Origin: Knoellia locipacati
GTDB lineage: Bacteria > Actinomycetota > Actinomycetes > Actinomycetales > Dermatophilaceae
Length of the DNA: 64,000 bases
Assembly (NCBI RefSeq): GCF_007992835.1
Contig: NZ_BKBA01000003.1
Span: 310,001-374,000, forward strand
Direction: 5' to 3'
Shown here piece after piece: positions 26,382 through 35,123 of this stretch. Every line of letters begins with the position of its first letter. Position 1 is the first letter of the stretch. The position numbers and the translations under genes are program-made. Under the pieces are notes generated by a model, which was given only the letters and a program-made list of their open reading frames with translations, was not told the DNA's origin and ran no database searches.

Positions 26382-27190
26382 CAGTCGTTCTTCCGGGCGA
26401 CCGCGAAGACGCGTCGGAACGGGAAGACGACGCCGACCTCGCTGCGCGGATAGGCCTCGCGCAGCGCCGCGGCATACGGCTCGAGGAACGCCTCACGCTC
26501 CTCGCCCTCCGGGAGGATGTCGAGGACCGGGCGCAGGCCCGTGCTGCTCACCCAGTCGAGGACGGGGTTGTCGGACTCCTGATCGGGGTCGAGGACGTGC
26601 GAGTACACCGTCTCCCACGCGTCGACCGTCGTGCCGTGGCGGCTGAGGAACGTGAGGTAGGTCTTGGGCTCGCCCACGGCCGGCAGGTCGAGCGCGGCGA
26701 GCAGCTCGTTGGCGCGAGGGTGCGTGGCCGCGGTCTCGCGCATCAGGGCGTGGCTCGGGGCGTCGAAGTTGTTGGGGACCTGGAGGGCGAGCCAGCCACC
26801 GGGGGCGAGCGCGTCGACCCAGGTCGGCAGCAGGTCGAGGTGACCCGGCACCCACTGCAGCGTCGAGTTCGTGATGATGACGTCGGGGGTCTCGCCGAGC
26901 GAGGCAGGGTCCCAGTCCTTGAGGTCGGACTGGACCCACTCGACGCGGTTGTCCGTGTCGAGTGCGCGGGCCGCCTCGAGCATCGACTCGGCGGCGTCGA
27001 CACCGACGATGCGCGCGTCCGGCCACAGCTCGGCGAGCGTGAGCGTCGCCGGTCCGTTGCCGCAGCCGAGGTCGACGACGAGCGACGGCGCGTCCACCTG
27101 GACCTGGGCGACGAGGTCGGCGAACGGACGGCTGCGCTGCTTCCCGAAGCGGGCGTATGCCGTGGGGTCCCAGCTCGGTTGTGTGCGCAT
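26381..27190 (-). CDS. tam: trans-aconitate 2-methyltransferase
   Basis: A 269-residue SAM-dependent methyltransferase. WDPTAYARFGKQRSRPFADL is the Tam-specific start; SAM motif I is VVDLGCGNGPATLTLAELWP, followed by IVGVDAAESMLEAARAL and NSTLQWVPGHLDLLPTWV. Tam methylates trans-aconitate, a spontaneous isomer of the citrate-cycle intermediate that inhibits aconitase. The divergent MarR-type gene and the 18-bp palindrome between them reproduce the tam/tamR arrangement described in Streptomyces. Translationally coupled to the glyoxalase-fold gene downstream. ATG at 27190. Confidence 0.92.
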   Translation of the reverse strand: MRTQPSWDPTAYARFGKQRSRPFADLVAQVQVDAPSLVVDLGCGNGPATLTLAELWPDARIVGVDAAESMLEAARALDTDNRVEWVQSDLKDWDPASLGETPDVIITNSTLQWVPGHLDLLPTWVDALAPGGWLALQVPNNFDAPSHALMRETAATHPRANELLAALDLPAVGEPKTYLTFLSRHGTTVDAWETVYSHVLDPDQESDNPVLDWVSSTGLRPVLDILPEGEEREAFLEPYAAALREAYPRSEVGVVFPFRRVFAVARKND

Positions 27191-27253
27191 CGTTGCTCCT
27201 CCTGCTGTCCCGAGCGACCGGTCCGGCCCTCGTCCCCAACTCTTCCCCGCTCA

Positions 27254-27271
27254 TATCTTGATGTCAAGATA
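27254..27271. promoter_or_regulatory. TamR-type operator between tam and its regulator
   Basis: TATCTTGATGTCAAGATA has perfect 8-base arms around a 2-base centre, the form of MarR-family operators. It lies 25 bp before the regulator ATG and 64 bp before the tam ATG. On the minus strand TTGACA within it can serve as a -35 element for tam; on the plus strand TTGATG lies about 19 bases before TACAGT. One bound dimer could therefore repress both directions. Confidence 0.8.
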
Positions 27272-27295
27272 CTTGACGGGAGTACAGTCGCCCTC

Positions 27296-27796
27296 ATGCC
27301 CGAGGATGACGTCGACCGTATCGTCTCGGCCTGGCGTCGTGAGCGTCCCGAGCTCGACGTCACGCCACTGGAGATCCTCAGCCGCGTCTCCCGGCTGGCG
27401 CGACGGCTCGACCTCGCCCGCGGCGCCGCGTTCAGCGAGCACGGCCTCGACGGCTGGGAGTTCGACGTCCTGTCGGCGCTGCGCCGGGCCGGCAAGCCCT
27501 ACGAGCTCTCCCCCGGGCAGCTCGTCGCGCAGACGCTGGTGACGAGCGGGACCATGACGAACCGGGTCGACCGGCTGCTCGCGCGGGGCTTCGTCGAGCG
27601 CCGGCCCGACCCGCGCGACCGCCGTGGCGTCATCGTGCGCCTCACCCCCGACGGCATGCGGACCGTCGACGCCGCCCTCGATGACCTCCTCACCCACGAG
27701 CGCGAGCTGCTCGCGGACCTGCCGAACGGCCAGCGCACCGCGCTCGCCGACCAGCTGCGCGTCCTGCTCACGCCGTTCGAGCGCCCCACCGCCTGA
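27296..27796 (+). CDS. tamR: MarR-family regulator, TamR-like
   Basis: A 166-residue winged-helix regulator: helical N-terminus, PLEILSRVSRLARRLDLARG, the recognition region LSPGQLVAQTLVTSGTMTNR, wing RRPDPRDRRGVIVRLTPDG and a closing dimer helix. Divergence from tam identifies it as the likely counterpart of Streptomyces TamR, which is released from DNA by citrate, isocitrate and aconitates and so reports aconitase failure under oxidative stress. That response here is inference. ATG 27296 gives the family length. Followed by a long palindrome that separates it from the ABC-F gene. Confidence 0.85.
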   Translation: MPEDDVDRIVSAWRRERPELDVTPLEILSRVSRLARRLDLARGAAFSEHGLDGWEFDVLSALRRAGKPYELSPGQLVAQTLVTSGTMTNRVDRLLARGFVERRPDPRDRRGVIVRLTPDGMRTVDAALDDLLTHERELLADLPNGQRTALADQLRVLLTPFERPTA

Positions 27797-27817
27797 CTCG
27801 ACCCGCGCGCCTCACCT

Positions 27818-27898
27818 TTCCCGCCTGAAGTGGGTTGCGTGCACTGCGCCCGGCGTCCGCGGCCGTGCCCAGTGACCACAACCCACTCCGGGCGGGAA
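27818..27898. terminator. long imperfect palindrome between convergent tamR and ABC-F genes
   Basis: Arms 27818-27846 and 27870-27898 pair over 29 positions with about five mismatches (ends TTCCCGCC/GGCGGGAA, centre AGTGGGTTG/CAACCCACT), loop 23 bases. Placed between two stop codons, it is a likely bidirectional terminator. A GTATGCCG copy lies just to the right (27910). Confidence 0.65.
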
Positions 27899-27929
27899 TG
27901 TTGAGACCGGTATGCCGGGGAGTCGCCTC

Positions 27930-29780
27930 TCAGGGCTCGAGGACGTCGCCGGCCTCGAGCCACTCGAGCTCGAGGACCTCACGCTCGTCGACGACCTCGC
28001 GCAGCTCCTGGTTGAGCTCGAGCACCTTGGCGTGGTCGGCCACGTGCTCGGCCATCGCCGCGTGGATCCGGTCCTCGCGCTGCGCGAGCCGGGTGAGCTG
28101 CTTCTCGACGCGGGCCATGACCTTGCGGGCCTCGCGCTGCTCGGCCGGGCTCGCCGCCGGCTCCGCCTTCGGCGCCGACGCCGATGACGGCTCCGTCGCA
28201 CCCGAGCCGGAACCCGACCCGGACGCGGGAGGTGCGGACACGGCATACGACGGGGTGACGGTGGCGCGCAGGCGGAGGTACTCCTCGACACCGCCGGGCA
28301 GCTGGCGCACCCGCCCGTCGCCGAGGAGCGCGACCTGCTGGTCGGCGATGCGCTCGAGCAGGTAGCGGTCGTGCGAGACGACGAGCAGCGTGCCGGCCCA
28401 GCCGTCGAGGACGTCCTCGAGCGAGGTGAGGGTCTCGATGTCGAGGTCGTTGGTGGGCTCGTCGAGGAGGAGGACGTTGGGCTCGTCCATGAGGATCCGC
28501 AGCACCTGGAGCCGGCGCCGCTCACCACCCGAGAGGTCGCGGACGCGGGTCTGCTGGCGTGGGCCGGGGAAGCCGAGCCGCTTGGCCAGCGACGAGGCGG
28601 TGACCTCCTTGCCGGCGAGGACCGTGACCTTGCGGACCTCCTCGACGGCCTCGATGACGCGGGCGTCGGCGAGCCGGTCGAGCTCGCGGACCTCCTGGGT
28701 GAGGTGGCCGATGCGGACGGTGACGCCCTGCTTGCGCTTGCCCGCGGAGAGCGGGACCTCGCCCGCGAGCGCGCGCAGGAGCGTGGACTTGCCGGAGCCG
28801 TTGACACCGACGATGCCGATGCGCGCGCCGGGTGCGAGGTGCCACGTGATGTGGTCGAGGAGCACCCGGTCGCCCGCCGACACCGACGCGTCGAGCAGGT
28901 CGATGACGTCCTTGCCGAGCCGCGTCGTCGCGAACGCCATGAGCTCGACGTCGTCGCGCAGCGGTGGCACGTCCTCGATGAGGGCGTTGGCGGCGTCGAT
29001 CCGGAACTTCGGCTTCGAGGTGCGGGCAGGCGCGCCGCGACGCAGCCAGGCGAGCTCCTTGCGGAGCAGGTTGTTGCGGCGTTCGGCGGTGACGCGCGCC
29101 ATCCGCTCGCGCTCGGCCTTGGCGAGGACGTATGCCGCGTAGCCCCCGTCGAACCCGCCCACCTGGCCGTCGACGACCTCCCACGTGCGGGTGGCGACGG
29201 CGTCGAGGAACCAGCGGTCGTGGGTGATGGCGACGAGCGCATTGTCGGGTCGTGAGCGGTGCTGCACGAGGTGCTCGGCGAGCCAGGCCACGCCCTCGAC
29301 GTCGAGGTGGTTCGTGGGCTCGTCGAGCAGGAGGACGTCGGGGTCGTCGACGAGGAGCGTGGCGAGGCCGAGTCGGCGACGCTCGCCACCGGACTTGCCG
29401 GCGACGGTCGAGTCCAGTCCGCCGACGGCCGGCGCCTCGATGCCGCCGAGCAGACCGGTGAGGACGTCACGGATCCGCGGGTCACCGGCCCAGACGTGCT
29501 CGGCCCGGTCGCCGAGGACGACCTCACGGATCGTCGCCGACGGGTCGAGCGAGTCGTCCTGCGTGAGGACGCCGACGGTCGCGCCGCCGAGGCGGGCCAC
29601 CCGGCCGCTGTCGACCTCGCGCTCACCGGCGAGGACGCGGAGCAGGGTGGTCTTGCCACCACCGTTGCGGCCGACGATGCCGATCCGGTCGCCGCCGGAG
29701 ACGCCGAGCGAGACGCCGTCGAGCACCTGGGCGGTGCCGAGCGCGAGGGCAGCGCGCTCGACCGAGATGAGGACGGCCAC
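27930..29780 (-). CDS. ABC-F family ATPase (Uup-like)
   Basis: A 616-residue soluble protein with two ABC modules and no membrane domain. Walker A sites are GRNGGGKTTLL and GVNGSGKSTLL, signatures are KSGGERRRLGLA and LSGGERRRLQVL, and Walker B sites are LLLDEPTNHLDVE and LLLDEPTNDLDIE. The inter-domain linker and a C-terminal coiled coil (EQREARKVMARVEKQLTRLA onward) match Uup-type ABC-F proteins, which act on ribosomes or DNA precise excision. The GTG start at 29780 overlaps the ispE stop by one base (TAGTG). Antibiotic resistance is possible but not indicated. Confidence 0.9.
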   Translation of the reverse strand: MAVLISVERAALALGTAQVLDGVSLGVSGGDRIGIVGRNGGGKTTLLRVLAGEREVDSGRVARLGGATVGVLTQDDSLDPSATIREVVLGDRAEHVWAGDPRIRDVLTGLLGGIEAPAVGGLDSTVAGKSGGERRRLGLATLLVDDPDVLLLDEPTNHLDVEGVAWLAEHLVQHRSRPDNALVAITHDRWFLDAVATRTWEVVDGQVGGFDGGYAAYVLAKAERERMARVTAERRNNLLRKELAWLRRGAPARTSKPKFRIDAANALIEDVPPLRDDVELMAFATTRLGKDVIDLLDASVSAGDRVLLDHITWHLAPGARIGIVGVNGSGKSTLLRALAGEVPLSAGKRKQGVTVRIGHLTQEVRELDRLADARVIEAVEEVRKVTVLAGKEVTASSLAKRLGFPGPRQQTRVRDLSGGERRRLQVLRILMDEPNVLLLDEPTNDLDIETLTSLEDVLDGWAGTLLVVSHDRYLLERIADQQVALLGDGRVRQLPGGVEEYLRLRATVTPSYAVSAPPASGSGSGSGATEPSSASAPKAEPAASPAEQREARKVMARVEKQLTRLAQREDRIHAAMAEHVADHAKVLELNQELREVVDEREVLELEWLEAGDVLEP

Positions 29781-30718
29781 TAGTCGACCCGGGCAGGGAT
29801 GACGTGGGCGCCGTGCACGGGCCCGATGGCCTTGCGGACCTCGCGAGCCGCGCCGGTGGCGGTGAGGGCGACGGTGAGGTCGATCGCGGCCTCGACGTCC
29901 TCGACGAGGAAGGCCACGGTCGGGCCGGACCCGGACACGATGCCGCCGAGGGCGCCGAACTCCATGCCGCTCGACAGCAGCTCCCCGAGCTCGGGGCGCA
30001 GCGAGACGGCGGCCTCCTGGAGGTCGTTGGTGAGCTGTGGCGCGAGGGCGTGCGGGTCACCGGTGCGCAGGGCGCTCATGAGCTGGGAGTTGGGCTCGGG
30101 TGTGGCCGCCCGGGGCGAGGTGTCGCCGCGCAGCCGGTCGCACTCGGCATAGACCTCGGGGGTCGACAGGCCGATGTCGCTGATCGCGAAGACCCAGTGG
30201 TAGCTGCCGCGAGCGAGGACCGGCGCCAACCGCTCGCCGCGACCGCTGCCCATCGCCGTGCCACCCCGGATGAGGAAGGGGACGTCGGAACCGAGCTCCG
30301 CGGCATACTCCTCCAGCTCCTCGGTCGACAGCCCGAGGCCCCAGAGCCGGTCGCACGCGACGAGGGTCGCGGCGGCGTCGGCGGAGCCGCCGGCCATGCC
30401 GCCGGCGACGGGGATCGTCTTGGCGATCGTCACGTGGACGGGTGTGTCGACCGCGGTCTCCTCGGCGAGGAGCCGGGCGGCGCGCAGGGCGAGGTTCGAG
30501 GAGCCGGTCGGCACGACGTCGGCGTACTGGCCGCTCACGCTGCACCCCCACTCGTCGTCGAGGGCGACCGTGACGTCGTCGTGGAGGTTGACGGCCTGGT
30601 AGACCGTCGACAGCGTGTGGAAGCCGTCGTCGCGCAGGGGGCCGACGAGGAGCTCGAGGTTGACCTTCGCGGGGACGCGCACCGTCACGGGCGCCGGGTC
30701 CGTGTGGGCCGAGGTCAT
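29780..30718 (-). CDS. ispE: 4-diphosphocytidyl-2-C-methyl-D-erythritol kinase
   Basis: A 312-residue GHMP kinase of the MEP isoprenoid pathway, phosphorylating the 2-hydroxyl of CDP-methylerythritol. VRVPAKVNLELLVGPLRDDG is the substrate-binding start, PVAGGMAGGSADAAATLVAC the ATP loop, and GGIVSGSGPTVAFLV the third GHMP motif. ksgA, ispE and the ABC-F gene follow one another on the minus strand in most actinobacteria; here an oppositely oriented epimerase gene has been placed between ksgA and ispE. The start ATG at 30718 precedes TSAHTDPAPVTV. Confidence 0.94.
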   Translation of the reverse strand: MTSAHTDPAPVTVRVPAKVNLELLVGPLRDDGFHTLSTVYQAVNLHDDVTVALDDEWGCSVSGQYADVVPTGSSNLALRAARLLAEETAVDTPVHVTIAKTIPVAGGMAGGSADAAATLVACDRLWGLGLSTEELEEYAAELGSDVPFLIRGGTAMGSGRGERLAPVLARGSYHWVFAISDIGLSTPEVYAECDRLRGDTSPRAATPEPNSQLMSALRTGDPHALAPQLTNDLQEAAVSLRPELGELLSSGMEFGALGGIVSGSGPTVAFLVEDVEAAIDLTVALTATGAAREVRKAIGPVHGAHVIPARVD

Positions 30719-30850
30719 GCCGCCACCCTAGTCATGGACCGAGGTCGCGCCCGCATCCGTGGGGCCGCCCGCGAGGCCGCACCCCCACCGTCGCTGCGCG
30801 CAGAGCGAACAGGGTGGCCGGTGAGCCCCGACCCGGGGTCCACTGGGCCC

Positions 30851-31858
30851 ATGCGACTTCTCGTGCTCGGTGGGACGGCCATGCTCGGACGTGCGGTGGC
30901 GGAGCAGGCGGTGGCCGACGGTCACGACGTGACCTGCGTGGCCCGTGGCGTGGCCGGCGAGGTGCCCGACGGGGTGGCGTGGGTGCGCGCCGACCGTGAC
31001 GCTCCCGACGGCCTCGCCCCGGTGACCGACGCGACGACGCGCTGGAACGCCGTCGTCGACGTCTCCCGCCAGCCGGGCCAGGTCCGGCGCGCCGTCGCAG
31101 CGCTCGAACCCGTGGCGGAGCACTACGTCTTCGTGTCGACCGGCAACGTGTATGCCGTCCACTCCGGTCTCACGACCGACGAGTCGGTCCCGCTGCTGCC
31201 GCCCCTGGAGGGCGACGTCATGGAGGACATGAGCACCTACGGCGAGGCCAAGGTCGCCTGCGAGGCCGCAGTGCTCGACGGCTTCGGCGCCGACCGCTCG
31301 CTCGTCGCCCGGGCAGGGCTCATCGGCGGACCGGGCGACGCCTCCGGGCGGTCCGGCTGGTGGCCGTGGCGCTTCGCCCACCCGGTCGGCGACGGCGGGG
31401 CCGTCCTCGCCCCCGACGACCCGACCCTGCCCATGGCGGTCATCGACGTGCGCGACCTCTCGGCCTGGCTCGTGCGGTGCGCCGACTCCCGCACCTCCGG
31501 CACCTACGACGCCGTCGGAGATCCCGACACCCTCGGCGGGCTCTTGTCCGCGGCCCGTGACGTCGCGGGGCACACCGGTCCCCTCGTCACGGCCTCCGCC
31601 ACGTGGCTCGCCGAGCACGGGGTGCAGGAGTGGATGGGCGAGGACAGCCTGCCCCTGTGGATCTCGGACTCCGAGTGGCGAGGGTTCGGCGCCCACACGG
31701 GTGCCGCGGCCGTGGCGGCCGGGCTGACCCGCCGACCGGTGACGGAGACGCTCCGGGACGCTGCGGCATACGAGGAGACCCGCGAGGCGACCGACCCCAG
31801 ACGGTGCGGGCTCTCGGACGGAACCGAGCGCCGGCTACTGGGGCTGCTCGGCCACTGA
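30851..31858 (+). CDS. NAD-dependent epimerase/dehydratase family protein
   Basis: A 335-residue extended [23 protein letters not shown] is the Rossmann dinucleotide loop, [12 protein letters not shown] the central strand with its active Ser/Thr, and [11 protein letters not shown] supplies the catalytic Tyr-x3-Lys. It resembles reductases and epimerases acting on nucleotide sugars or flavonoid-like substrates; the substrate is unknown. It is transcribed against both neighbours, interrupting the usual ksgA-ispE order, and its 3' end overlaps ksgA by 24 bases tail-to-tail, which suggests a later insertion into the locus. Confidence 0.85.
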   Translation: MRLLVLGGTAMLGRAVAEQAVADGHDVTCVARGVAGEVPDGVAWVRADRDAPDGLAPVTDATTRWNAVVDVSRQPGQVRRAVAALEPVAEHYVFVSTGNVYAVHSGLTTDESVPLLPPLEGDVMEDMSTYGEAKVACEAAVLDGFGADRSLVARAGLIGGPGDASGRSGWWPWRFAHPVGDGGAVLAPDDPTLPMAVIDVRDLSAWLVRCADSRTSGTYDAVGDPDTLGGLLSAARDVAGHTGPLVTASATWLAEHGVQEWMGEDSLPLWISDSEWRGFGAHTGAAAVAAGLTRRPVTETLRDAAAYEETREATDPRRCGLSDGTERRLLGLLGH

Positions 31859-32719
31859 CGCGGCCGCCGACGCGGCGTGGGCGCTGGCGATCGCCGCGAA
31901 CTGGTGGACGTCGAGCTGCTCACCCCGCGTGCGCGGGTCGATGCCCGCGGCGACGAGGGCGGCCTCGGCGGCCTGGGGCGAGCCGGCCCACGAGGCGAGC
32001 GCCGCACGCAGGGTCTTGCGGCGCTGGGCGAACGCCGCGTCGATGCACGCGAAGACCTGCTGCCGGGTGGCCGACGTCTCCGGCGGCTGCCGCCGGGTGA
32101 GCGACACCAGGCCGGAGTCGACGTTGGGCACGGGCCAGAACACCGAGCGGCTGACGTTGCCGGCGAGCGCGACGTCGGCGTACCAGGCGGCCTTGACGCT
32201 GGGCACGCCGTAGATCTTCGAGCCCGGGGTGGCCGCCAGGCGCTCGGCGACCTCGAGCTGGACCATGACGAGGATGCGCTCGATGGACTCGAAGCGCTCG
32301 AGGAAGCTCAGCACGACCGGGACCGAGACGTTGTAGGGCAGGTTCGCGACGAGGGCGGTGGGGGCCTCACCGGGCAGCTCCTCGACACGCAGCGCGTCCG
32401 CGTGCACGACGGTGAGCCGGTCGGCGACGGCGGGGGCGACGGTGCGCACCGTCTCGGGCAGCGCCTCGGCGAGGACCGGGTCGACCTCGACGACCGTGAC
32501 GTAGCGCGCCACGGGCAGCAGGGCCAGGGTGAGCGAACCGAGCCCGGGGCCGACCTCGACGACGACGTCGTCCGCGCCGATCCCGGCCACGCGCGCGATG
32601 CGCTGGACGGTGTTGGCGTCGATGACGAAGTTCTGCCCCCAGGTCTTCGTGGGGCGGATGCCGAGGCGCGCGGCCAGGTCGCGGATCTGGGCGGCTCCGA
32701 GGAGCCCTGACGTCGACAT
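31835..32719 (-). CDS. ksgA: 16S rRNA dimethyladenosine transferase
   Basis: A 294-residue RNA methyltransferase dimethylating A1518 and A1519 of 16S rRNA. SAM site [20 protein letters not shown], the catalytic [18 protein letters not shown], the [17 protein letters not shown] segment and the C-terminal helical RNA-binding domain are all present. ATG 32719 gives the family start ([20 protein letters not shown]). Loss confers kasugamycin resistance in other bacteria. Tail overlaps the epimerase gene. Follows rpfB on the same strand after a terminator-like hairpin. Confidence 0.96.
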   Translation of the reverse strand: MSTSGLLGAAQIRDLAARLGIRPTKTWGQNFVIDANTVQRIARVAGIGADDVVVEVGPGLGSLTLALLPVARYVTVVEVDPVLAEALPETVRTVAPAVADRLTVVHADALRVEELPGEAPTALVANLPYNVSVPVVLSFLERFESIERILVMVQLEVAERLAATPGSKIYGVPSVKAAWYADVALAGNVSRSVFWPVPNVDSGLVSLTRRQPPETSATRQQVFACIDAAFAQRRKTLRAALASWAGSPQAAEAALVAAGIDPRTRGEQLDVHQFAAIASAHAASAAASVAEQPQ

Positions 32720-32744
32720 GGGCGCAACCCTAGGCGAGACACGG

Positions 32745-32781
32745 CTGAGGCCGGGCCCTCTCATACGGGGCCCGGCCTCAG
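32745..32781 (-). terminator. strong hairpin between rpfB and ksgA
   Basis: CTGAGGCCGGGCCC (32745-32758) pairs exactly with GGGCCCGGCCTCAG (32768-32781) around a nine-base loop. It lies beyond the tandem palindromes that follow rpfB on the minus strand and 26 bases before the ksgA ATG, so it probably ends the rpfB transcript. Confidence 0.75.
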
Positions 32782-32783
32782 TC

Positions 32784-32867
32784 GGTGTGCCTGACGGGTC
32801 AGGCGGTGTGCCTGACGGGTCAGGCGGTGCGCCTGACGGGTCAGGCTGGGTGCCTGACGGGTCAGGC
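32784..32867. repeat. four tandem 21-bp palindromic repeats at the rpfB 3' end
   Basis: Units at 32784-32804, 32805-32825, 32826-32846 and 32847-32867 each contain the 16-bp palindrome GCCTGACGGGTCAGGC with a 5-base variable lead. The first unit on the minus strand includes the rpfB stop codon. Repeats are contiguous with no spacers. Confidence 0.9.
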
Positions 32868-34010
32868 TGCGTGCGCGCAACCCCACGGCTGGAGGCCGCG
32901 GTCGGCGTAGACGCGGTTGGCGACGGTGATCTGCTCGGCGCGCGACGCGAGGTCGGGGCGCGAGGCGAAGTCGCCACCGCCGGCACCGAGCCACGTGCGG
33001 ATGTCGAACTGCAGGCCGCCGTAGTAGCCGTTGCCGGTGTTGATCGACCAGTTGCCGCTCGACTCGCACTCGGCGATGCGGTCCCACATCGCGGCGTTCG
33101 AGAGGTTGATGCCGGCGCCGGAGGTGTTGCCGGCGCTGGGGGCGGGGGTGGCCGGCGCCTTGGGCGCGACCGGCTTGGCCTTGGTGCCCACGGCGACGAC
33201 CTGCGCGACCGGCTGGCTCGTCATGGAGCTCGAGAGGACCTTGGTGCCCTTGAGGGCGCCGTCGAGGTAGGTGAGGCGCAGGCTCAGCGCACGCGCGCCG
33301 GCCTTGCCCGCGGTGAGGACCTTCTTCTGACCCTGCAGGAGGGTCGCGTCCTTCTTGGTGACCGTGCCGAACGCGACCGACTCGGTCTTGCGCGTGGTCT
33401 TGACGTCGACCTTGGTCACGCCGACGGCGAGGCCGCGGGTGAGCAGGGCGCTGCGGCCCGGGGCGACGATGTCGTCACGGTCGACGGCGACGCCGGCCTT
33501 CGTGAGGGCCTCGCCGACGGTCGCGGCGTCGGTCGTGAAGGTCGTGGTCTTCTTGGCCTGCGTCACGGTGAACGCCTTGGGCGTGGTCACGGTGAGGGCG
33601 AGGCCCTTGCGGCCGATCGGCTGCGAGCGCGACGCCGAGAGCTTGGCGTTGCTGCCGGCGCGGATGTCGAGGTCACGCAGGGCGGCGTCGACGGTCGTGG
33701 CCGTCGTCCAGTACTCCTTGGCGACACCGTCGACGTTCACGGTGAGCTTGCGGCCGTAGCGCACGGAGATCGTGTCGCCGTCCTCGATCGGGCTGCCGAC
33801 GGAGGGGACGACCTGGTCGTGCTCGCCGAGCGTGATGCCCTTCTTCGCGAGCGCGTCGCCCACGGTCGAGCCGAAGACGTGCAGTGACGAGGACTGTCCG
33901 TCGACCGAGAGGCCGACTGCCTTGTCGAGGTGGGCAACGCCGAAGGAACCGGCGGCCACCGTCAGTGCCGCAGCACCTTGGGCAGCAAGACGCAGGGGAC
34001 GAGAAATCAA
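32862..34010 (-). CDS. rpfB: resuscitation-promoting factor RpfB
   Basis: A 382-residue secreted or membrane-anchored muralytic protein. An N-terminal hydrophobic segment ([20 protein letters not shown]) precedes three DUF348 repeats (about residues 33-190), a G5 domain (about 195-275), a Pro/Ala linker and the C-terminal lysozyme-like Rpf domain (from [20 protein letters not shown]), with the catalytic Glu in AECESSGNW. It cleaves peptidoglycan to restart growth of dormant cells. The start is TTG 34010 with GGAG upstream; a rare start codon would keep expression low. It lies between tatD and ksgA as in mycobacteria. Confidence 0.95.
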   Translation of the reverse strand: MISRPLRLAAQGAAALTVAAGSFGVAHLDKAVGLSVDGQSSSLHVFGSTVGDALAKKGITLGEHDQVVPSVGSPIEDGDTISVRYGRKLTVNVDGVAKEYWTTATTVDAALRDLDIRAGSNAKLSASRSQPIGRKGLALTVTTPKAFTVTQAKKTTTFTTDAATVGEALTKAGVAVDRDDIVAPGRSALLTRGLAVGVTKVDVKTTRKTESVAFGTVTKKDATLLQGQKKVLTAGKAGARALSLRLTYLDGALKGTKVLSSSMTSQPVAQVVAVGTKAKPVAPKAPATPAPSAGNTSGAGINLSNAAMWDRIAECESSGNWSINTGNGYYGGLQFDIRTWLGAGGGDFASRPDLASRAEQITVANRVYADRGLQPWGCAHAA

Positions 34011-34277
34011 GAGTGCTCCAGGGATCGGTCTCTCCGGACACCGAGGCGAGCGACAGGTCCTCAGGGGTGGACCCGCGGAGCCCCCAGGGGAGGGGTTCCG
34101 ACAACAGGAGAGCGAGGTGCGCTCGGTGGTGAAACCGGCGTCCTCGCCCCTGTCTTCGCCCGAAGCCCAGCTCCGGCCAACCCATCCACCATCCCGACAT
34201 TCACGGCAAAGGTCAAATTTCGGTAACGGTGACGTGGACCACGGGTGTCACGGATGTGGCGCCTGTGACGGGTGCGC
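34011..34277 (-). promoter_or_regulatory. rpfB leader and promoter region
   Basis: These 267 bases upstream of rpfB contain no gene. On the minus strand TTGACC (34216-34211) is followed 17 bases later by GATGGT, a weak promoter candidate that would give a leader near 170 bases. Several G- and C-runs (for example ACCCCTCCCCTGGGGG around 34082-34097) could pair. rpf leaders in some actinobacteria hold a cyclic-di-AMP riboswitch; I could not match its conserved elements here. Confidence 0.35.
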
Positions 34278-35123
34278 TCAGGACCAGGGTCCGTAGACCC
34301 GCTCCGAGTTCTCGGACAGCGACTGGCACAGCGTCGGCACCGCGACACCGAGCGTCGCGGCCATCGCGCGGACCGTGAGCGGCACGAGGTGCGGGGCGTT
34401 CACGGCGCCCCGGTGGGGGTGCGGCGTGAGGTAGGGCGCGTCGGTCTCGACGAGCAGCCGCTCGAGGGGCGTGACCGACAGCGCGTCGCGCAGGCCGTGC
34501 GCGTTCTTGAACGTCACCGTCCCCGCGAACGACAGGTAGTAGCCGCGCTCCGCGCACTCCTGCGCCATCGTCAGGTCACCCGAGAAGCAGTGCAGCACAG
34601 TCGAATCCGGCGCACCCTCCTCCTCGAGGATGCGCAGCACGTCGTCGTGGGCGTCACGGTCGTGAATCTGCAGCGCCTTGCCGAGACGCTTGGCGAGGTC
34701 GATGTGCCAGCGGAAGCTGTCCTGCTGCACGCCCTGCCCGTCGGGGCCGGTGCGGAAGTAGTCCAGACCCGTCTCCCCCACGACCCGGATCCGGGGGTGC
34801 CCCGCGAGGCTCTCGATCTCCTCGTATGCCGCGTCGAGACTGCCGCTCGCGGCGAGCCCGGGCACCTCGTTGGGGTGCAGGGCGACGCCACCGAGCATCG
34901 CGGCATACGTGTCGACCATCTCGACGGTCTGGCGCGCGGCCGGGAGGTCGCAGCCGATCTGGACCACGCGGTCGACACCCACCGACTTGGCCCGGGCCAA
35001 CAGGTCGGCGACGTCGACGGCCACGCCCTCACGCTCGATGTCGAGGTGGGTGTGGTTGTCGACGACCGCGATCGGCAGCGGGTCGGGCAGCTCGGGGACG
35101 GCGGTGCGCGTGGGAGTGCTCAC
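34278..35123 (-). CDS. tatD: TatD-family deoxyribonuclease
   Basis: A 281-residue amidohydrolase-fold metal-dependent nuclease. [11 protein letters not shown] supplies the first metal His pair, [11 protein letters not shown] the Glu, [16 protein letters not shown] the next His, and [15 protein letters not shown] the Asp. TatD proteins degrade DNA and act in repair or cell-death processes. The GTG at 35123 overlaps the metG stop by four bases (GTGA), fixing the start and coupling it to metG. The first 18 residues are Pro/Thr-rich. Followed by the rpfB promoter region. Confidence 0.92.
   Translation of the reverse strand: MSTPTRTAVPELPDPLPIAVVDNHTHLDIEREGVAVDVADLLARAKSVGVDRVVQIGCDLPAARQTVEMVDTYAAMLGGVALHPNEVPGLAASGSLDAAYEEIESLAGHPRIRVVGETGLDYFRTGPDGQGVQQDSFRWHIDLAKRLGKALQIHDRDAHDDVLRILEEEGAPDSTVLHCFSGDLTMAQECAERGYYLSFAGTVTFKNAHGLRDALSVTPLERLLVETDAPYLTPHPHRGAVNAPHLVPLTVRAMAATLGVAVPTLCQSLSENSERVYGPWS

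Noticed and set aside
27930-29780. ABC-F gene as an antibiotic-resistance determinant
   Set aside because: Uup-like architecture and a housekeeping position after ispE; no mobile or resistance context.
32784-32867. Possible CRISPR array
   Set aside because: Units are contiguous 21-mers with no spacers, only four copies, and no cas genes are nearby.
34011-34277. Cyclic-di-AMP (ydaO-type) riboswitch upstream of rpfB
   Set aside because: I could not find the conserved GGGGUGAA-like and adjacent joining elements in the right order on the minus strand; kept only as an unassigned leader.
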